Assembly: GCF_012223425.1 (NCBI RefSeq)
Contig: NZ_CP038797.1
Location: 1,353-65,352 of the forward strand
DNA: 64,000 nt
Source of the DNA: Mycolicibacterium frederiksbergense
GTDB lineage: Bacteria > Actinomycetota > Actinomycetes > Mycobacteriales > Mycobacteriaceae
Reading direction: 5' to 3'
Part shown: positions 60,783 through 64,000 of the stretch, piece after piece
Layout of the letters: each line of letters starts with the position of its first letter
Numbering within the stretch: position 1 is the first letter of the stretch
Notes under the pieces: model-generated
Database searches by the model: none
Told to the model about the DNA's origin: nothing
What the model saw: the letters and a program-made list of their open reading frames with translations, nothing else
Position numbers and translations under genes: made by a program

Positions 60783-62097
60783 TCAGTACTCGGCAGTGGC
60801 CAGCAGTGTTTGCAAGACGGCCTGCGCGGCGTGCGCGGCTTCTGAGTCGGCCTGTTGCAGCACCGTCTCGGTCTGGTCATCGACGATCAGCGACAGGTGG
60901 CTGCGGTGGCGCGAGAGCATCACGCACAACCTGCCGGTGGCGAGGGAGAACTCGTCAGCCACGCGCTTGCCGGCCATCGGGTGCACGGCGACCACAGCCG
61001 GGCGTTCGAGCCCCTGGAGGGCGTCTGCGGTTCCGCACAGCAGTTCGGGGTGGTCGGCCATGAGCGCTCGCACCGCCGCGGCCTGAGGCACGTGCGGGAC
61101 CACGACGGCGATGTCGCCCTCGGTGATCGGTCGGGTGCCGGCCGCCGTGCTTACCTGGGCGTGGCCGAGCAGCTCGCGCACGCGCGTGACCGCGGCCGCG
61201 ATCAGGGCGGCGTCGGTGCTTCCGTTGGCGACCGTGATGGCGCGGTGGGTCAGTTCCGGCAGGGATGTCCGTCGACGGCGATGTGTTCGGGGGCCGCCGT
61301 GAGGTGAACGGTAGGTCAGGGTAGAACGCTGACTGCACGACGGCGGTGGTCTCTGGCCCAAGACGCCAGGTGTAGGGCAGGGCAACGGTATTGACCACAT
61401 CGGGGTGCGCGGCAGCAAGAGCGTTCGGGGCGGGCACGTGCGGGCCGGTGGGAGAGTCTGCCCACCGCGCCACGTCCCCGGTGACCACGGGGTCGATCTG
61501 TCCGGGGTCACCGACGCATACCACTTGTGCAGCCATCGAGCCCAGCGCGCCGAGGTCTGCGTAGGTGCACTGGTAGGCCTCGTCGACGATCAAGACGTCG
61601 GCCATGGTTTTGGAGGGCTCGGAGAACAACCACCGCGCCTTGGTGGCGACGCGGACTGCCCCGCCGCTGTTGGGCCACATTCTGGCACCGGATTCCAGGA
61701 CCGGGCAGCCCTGTGCGTCCGGCTTGACATCAGTTCTCCCCCAGAGCAATCCAATCTTCGGGCGGTCGCACACTGCGGCGAGCCGCCCTGCGATGTCGAC
61801 GGCTTGCGCGCGGGTTTGCGCGACGATGCCGACCCGCAGTTCCGCGCGGCCTGAGAGGGCGCTGGCGAGCAGCACGGTCAGGCGCGTCTTCCCGGACCCC
61901 GGTGGGGAGGGGACGCGGACCGCGAGGTCTCCACTCCACACGGACATGAGCACCTGAGCACTGACCGGATCGTTGAGCAGTTCCATGCCAGGCCAGCTCT
62001 TCACCGTGGGCTTGGGGGCGGGTTCCGGCGCGGTCGGCACTACGGCCTTAGGGGTAGGAGCCTGGCTATTGCTGTTGCGGGGTTTAAGGATTCGCAT
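60783..62097 (-). pseudogene. Superfamily 1 helicase, frameshifted
   Basis: ATG 62097, GGAG upstream. N-terminal part: MELLNDPVSAQVLMSVW, Walker A PSPPGSGKTRLTVLLAS, ARRW-type middle, Walker B DVLIVDEAYQ, motif III VVCVGDPGQIDPVV, motif IV LPYTWRLGPETT, until FYPDLPFTSRRPP (about 61,300). The rest reads in another frame: LPELTHRAITVANGSTDAALIAAAVTRVRELL ... GDIAVVVPHVPQAAAVRALM ... TADALQGLERPAVVAVHP ... GRLCVMLSRHRSHLSLIV (motifs V and VI), to 60783. Between them a third frame carries EHIAVDGH, so two single-base losses near a C-run are likely. It is the third gene of the unit starting at 63569. Confidence 0.75.
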
Positions 62098-62101
62098 GGT
62101 G

Positions 62102-63277
62102 TTACTCCGTTTCTGCTGCGGCGCAAAGCACGTCGAGGGGCACGTCGCGGCGACGTAGACCGGGGGTTTTTCCTGAGGCGATCCACGAATCGGCTCGGAA
62201 CTGCAACTTGCGGTACTTGTGACGGCCCATGCTGACCGTGCGGGGGTTGGGCGGGGCGGGCATCAGCGACACCCACCCGCCGGCGGACGGGCGGTGCTCG
62301 GCGGGCACCCGAACCACTTTGAGCAGCAGGGCACCGTGGTGTGCGGAGGCCTCCAGCACGTCGCCCTGAAAGTGGGTCACTTGGTCATAGGAGTCCAGCC
62401 CACCCGACCATCCGAGGATTGCCGATCCGCCGCGCAGCCGGGCGTCCAGGCGGCGGCAACGCACGGTGAAGCTGGCCTTGGTCGTCTCCACGACCTCCCC
62501 GCCGGTGACGTGTCCGGTGTGCACGGCGCGGTGTCGCCAGAGCCGATCAGAAAGCAGCGCGGCCTCCCACAGGTCGGCGGTGTCGCAGCGCAGGCGAAGT
62601 CCCATCGCGGCGATCGGTGGCGGCTCCGGGGCGGTCCAGCTGTAGCCCTTGTCGAAACGCTTGCACGCCTGCTGGTAGCTGTAGGCGTCGTCTTCGTGCA
62701 CTGGTGCCAGCGCGTCGAGGAACGCGCCGTGTGCGACCCGCTGTGCCCACTGACGCAGGCCCGTGGACCCGGTGGGGGTGGTGAGCGCGGACTGCCAGTG
62801 CGCGGCGTGGCGCTCGGCTTCCGGTGGCGCGCCGGTGATGAATCTCTGTCGACTGTGGGTGAGCAGGTTGATGACAGCGTTGGTGCCCGGGTATCCGGCG
62901 CGGTCAATCCACCATCCGATCGTGGCCGAGGCTGACCGCACCGCGGGGTCGCCGTCGTTGTGGTGCGCGCGGGCCACCGAAGCCAGCGCTCCTAGGGCGG
63001 TGCCGTCTGCAATGACCAGTTGCGCGGGCTCGGCGGCGGGGTCCATCTGCACTCCGCGTGCCGCCAAGGCGCGCAGCACCGCAGCCCCGGGTGCGGTCAG
63101 CGGCGGATGACCAAGGGCTGACAGCCGCACGGTGGGGGCACCGGAGGCGTCGGTGTGGGCCTCGACGAACACCGCGGTCGGTGCCAGGGTGAACAGCGCT
63201 TGGGCCACGCGCAGCACGGGGCGTCCGGTCTTGGCGGCGTGCAGCCGCTGGGCCAGGTCGTAGAACTCGACGGTCAC
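62102..63277 (-). CDS. Hypothetical protein of a helicase operon
   Basis: 391 residues, GTG at 63277 overlapping the previous stop (GTGA); its stop is 4 nt before the helicase start. Opens with EFYDLAQRLHAAKTGRPVLRVAQALFTLAPTAVFVEAH, then long alpha/beta region (FITGAPPEAERHAAHWQSAL ... GSTGLRQWAQRVAHGAFLDALAPVHEDDAYSYQQACKRF) and a C-terminal part with beta motif (GDVLEASAHHGALLLKVVRVPAEHRPSAGGWVSLMP). No family recognised. Tight coupling suggests it acts with the helicase. Confidence 0.7.
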   Translation of the reverse strand: MTVEFYDLAQRLHAAKTGRPVLRVAQALFTLAPTAVFVEAHTDASGAPTVRLSALGHPPLTAPGAAVLRALAARGVQMDPAAEPAQLVIADGTALGALASVARAHHNDGDPAVRSASATIGWWIDRAGYPGTNAVINLLTHSRQRFITGAPPEAERHAAHWQSALTTPTGSTGLRQWAQRVAHGAFLDALAPVHEDDAYSYQQACKRFDKGYSWTAPEPPPIAAMGLRLRCDTADLWEAALLSDRLWRHRAVHTGHVTGGEVVETTKASFTVRCRRLDARLRGGSAILGWSGGLDSYDQVTHFQGDVLEASAHHGALLLKVVRVPAEHRPSAGGWVSLMPAPPNPRTVSMGRHKYRKLQFRADSWIASGKTPGLRRRDVPLDVLCAAAETE

Positions 63278-63459
63278 AGCTGCACTACTTTCGCCGCGCG
63301 GCGTGCGAGATCCCAGCCGTGTTGCAGTGCGTGCACTGCCGAGCCTTCGTCCTGGCTGGGGTCCGCCGCGTAGGCGTCCGTTTCGGTGAGCCCGGTGCCG
63401 GCCAGGACTCGTTGGGCGTAGGTGTGCAGTGCGCTGGTGTTGTCGACGTTCTCAGCCAT
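63274..63459 (-). CDS. 61-residue hypothetical protein
   Basis: ATG 63459. ENVDNTSALHTYAQRVLAGTGLTETDAYAADPSQDEGSAVHALQHGWDLARRAAKVVQL: helical, no family named. First gene of the unit 63459, 63277, 62097. Confidence 0.6.
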   Translation of the reverse strand: MAENVDNTSALHTYAQRVLAGTGLTETDAYAADPSQDEGSAVHALQHGWDLARRAAKVVQL

Positions 63460-63486
63460 GGTGGGTGGTACCGCCTATCGGTGCTC

Positions 63487-63569
63487 GGTGACCGGGCTCG
63501 CGAGCCTGGCCGTTTGGGGGCGGCCCTGGGGGCCGAGCTACCTACACACTGTAGCGCGGCCCACCGACA
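63487..63569 (-). promoter_or_regulatory. DNA-damage-type promoter and leader hairpin (unit 13, helicase operon)
   Basis: Minus strand: TGTCGGTG, 8 nt, TACAGT (63569-63548), preceded by T (TTGTCGGTG): a perfect match to the consensus. Leader hairpin 63487-63512 (plus-strand GGTGACCGG, GCTCGCGAGC, CTGGCCG; the inner GGCTCGCGAGCC is a perfect palindrome), 27 nt before the ATG at 63459. Confidence 0.7.
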
Positions 63570-63581
63570 ACATCGGCTCGA

Positions 63582-64000
63582 TTACTCGGCTCCTGCTCCG
63601 CTGGGGACGGTGGCGGTCAGCGCGAATTGCGGTGTGCGGCTGGCTGCCTGGTCGTTGCCGACGATGACGCAGACCAGCTTCGCGCGCGGCGCGCGGGCGG
63701 GCCACGGCGTATCGCCGTCGCTGATGACGATCGTCACGTGCGGCGGCGGGCGCAGCGTGTCCGCGGCCGCGATCCCGACGCACATGTCGGTGCCGCCGCC
63801 ACCGGTGAGCACGATGTCTTCGACCCGGCGGATCCGTTGCGGGGTGCCGGTGGCCGCGTCACAGGTCAACAACGTGAGGCGATCGCCACTGATGCCAGCG
63901 GACTTGAGCACGCCCCGAATCTCGGACATCCCGGCCAGCAGATCCTCCCGCGTCATGGACGCCGACGTGTCGAACACGACCGCCACCCGCACCTTGGGAC
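63582..64000 (-). CDS. VWA-like domain protein (DUF2201 C-terminal type), 5' end outside the window
   Basis: The frame is open to the right edge. RVAVVFDTSASMTREDLLAGMSEIRGVLKSAG holds the D-x-S-x-S metal site (MIDAS); LLTCDAATGTPQRI, LTGGGGTDMCVGIAAA and IVISDGDTPWPARAP complete the VWA fold. These features are those of the C-terminal domain of DUF2201 putative metallopeptidases, which usually pair with a MoxR-type AAA ATPase. The rest lies outside. It ends 13 nt before the unit 13 promoter. Confidence 0.8.
   Translation of the reverse strand, partial: PKVRVAVVFDTSASMTREDLLAGMSEIRGVLKSAGISGDRLTLLTCDAATGTPQRIRRVEDIVLTGGGGTDMCVGIAAADTLRPPPHVTIVISDGDTPWPARAPRAKLVCVIVGNDQAASRTPQFALTATVPSGAGAE

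Noticed and set aside
1..64000. tRNA, rRNA, CRISPR arrays, replication origin with iterons
   Set aside because: I looked for clover-leaf-like segments, direct-repeat arrays and iteron blocks and saw none; the only exact tandem repeat noted is coding (23818-23895).

Overview
The window is high-GC actinobacterial DNA and almost certainly comes from a mycobacterium (Mycobacterium/Mycolicibacterium), probably an accessory replicon such as a large plasmid. Pointers are leaderless genes whose -10 (TANNNT) lies 6-7 nt before the start codon, mycobacterial-type lipoproteins, a PknH-type sensor domain, a DUF4192 protein, an Rv0203-like hemophore, and promoters of the mycobacterial RecA-independent DNA-damage type. 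Many genes are small plasmid/phage-style DUFs. I see no rRNA, tRNA, CRISPR array, replication initiator, relaxase or type IV secretion gene here, so the replicon type is inferred only.

Region 1 (1-12.4 kb) is a cell-envelope/sensing cluster: a PknH-like sensor domain (partial), two intact paralogous proline-rich membrane proteins plus one decayed copy, DUF7373 and DUF3558-like lipoproteins, a Ser/Thr kinase fused to a periplasmic-binding-protein domain, a zinc metallopeptidase with a likely frameshift, a DUF2207 membrane protein and a multi-pass membrane protein ended by a strong terminator. Region 2 (12.5-22.9 kb) has small lipoproteins and membrane proteins, an FHA+XRE regulator with a palindrome at its promoter, a membrane-anchor plus coiled-coil gene pair, a PD-(D/E)XK-like protein, and DUF4192.

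Region 3 (22.9-35.4 kb and 53.1-64 kb) is one continuous accessory regulon interrupted by an insertion. At least 13 transcription units begin with the same leader hairpin, 15-27 nt upstream of the start codon. Eleven of them also carry a promoter matching TGTCRGNN, about 8 nt, TANNNT, the pattern of the RecA/LexA-independent, PafBC-type DNA-damage promoter. Genes under this control include a TM0106-type RecB/RNase-H-like nuclease, DUF4262, DUF3846, an ART-like protein, a superfamily 1 helicase (frameshifted), and chains of overlapping micro-genes. A second, unrelated conserved element (GACGGAAW, 14 nt, GGTACTWCC) precedes four other units.

Region 4 (about 35,365-53,060) is a 17.7-kb mobile element that splits a sensor-like membrane protein gene. 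The gene's 5' part ends at 53,057 and its 3' part lies at 35,181-35,364; the two read in frame when joined at a shared GGTG/CACC core. The element carries three tyrosine-recombinase-like genes and a DUF6262/TnpC-like gene at its right end, all coupled by ATGA overlaps. Its cargo is a copper/redox set: multicopper oxidase, SHOCT membrane protein, a hemophore-like protein with a Met-rich tail, a beta-propeller lipoprotein, a rhodanese, a decayed peroxiredoxin, and CsoR/CstR-like operators. Several decayed metabolic genes lie among them.

Frameshifts occur repeatedly in or near G/C runs (about 8.09, 32.85 and 61.29 kb). Some may be sequencing errors rather than real decay.
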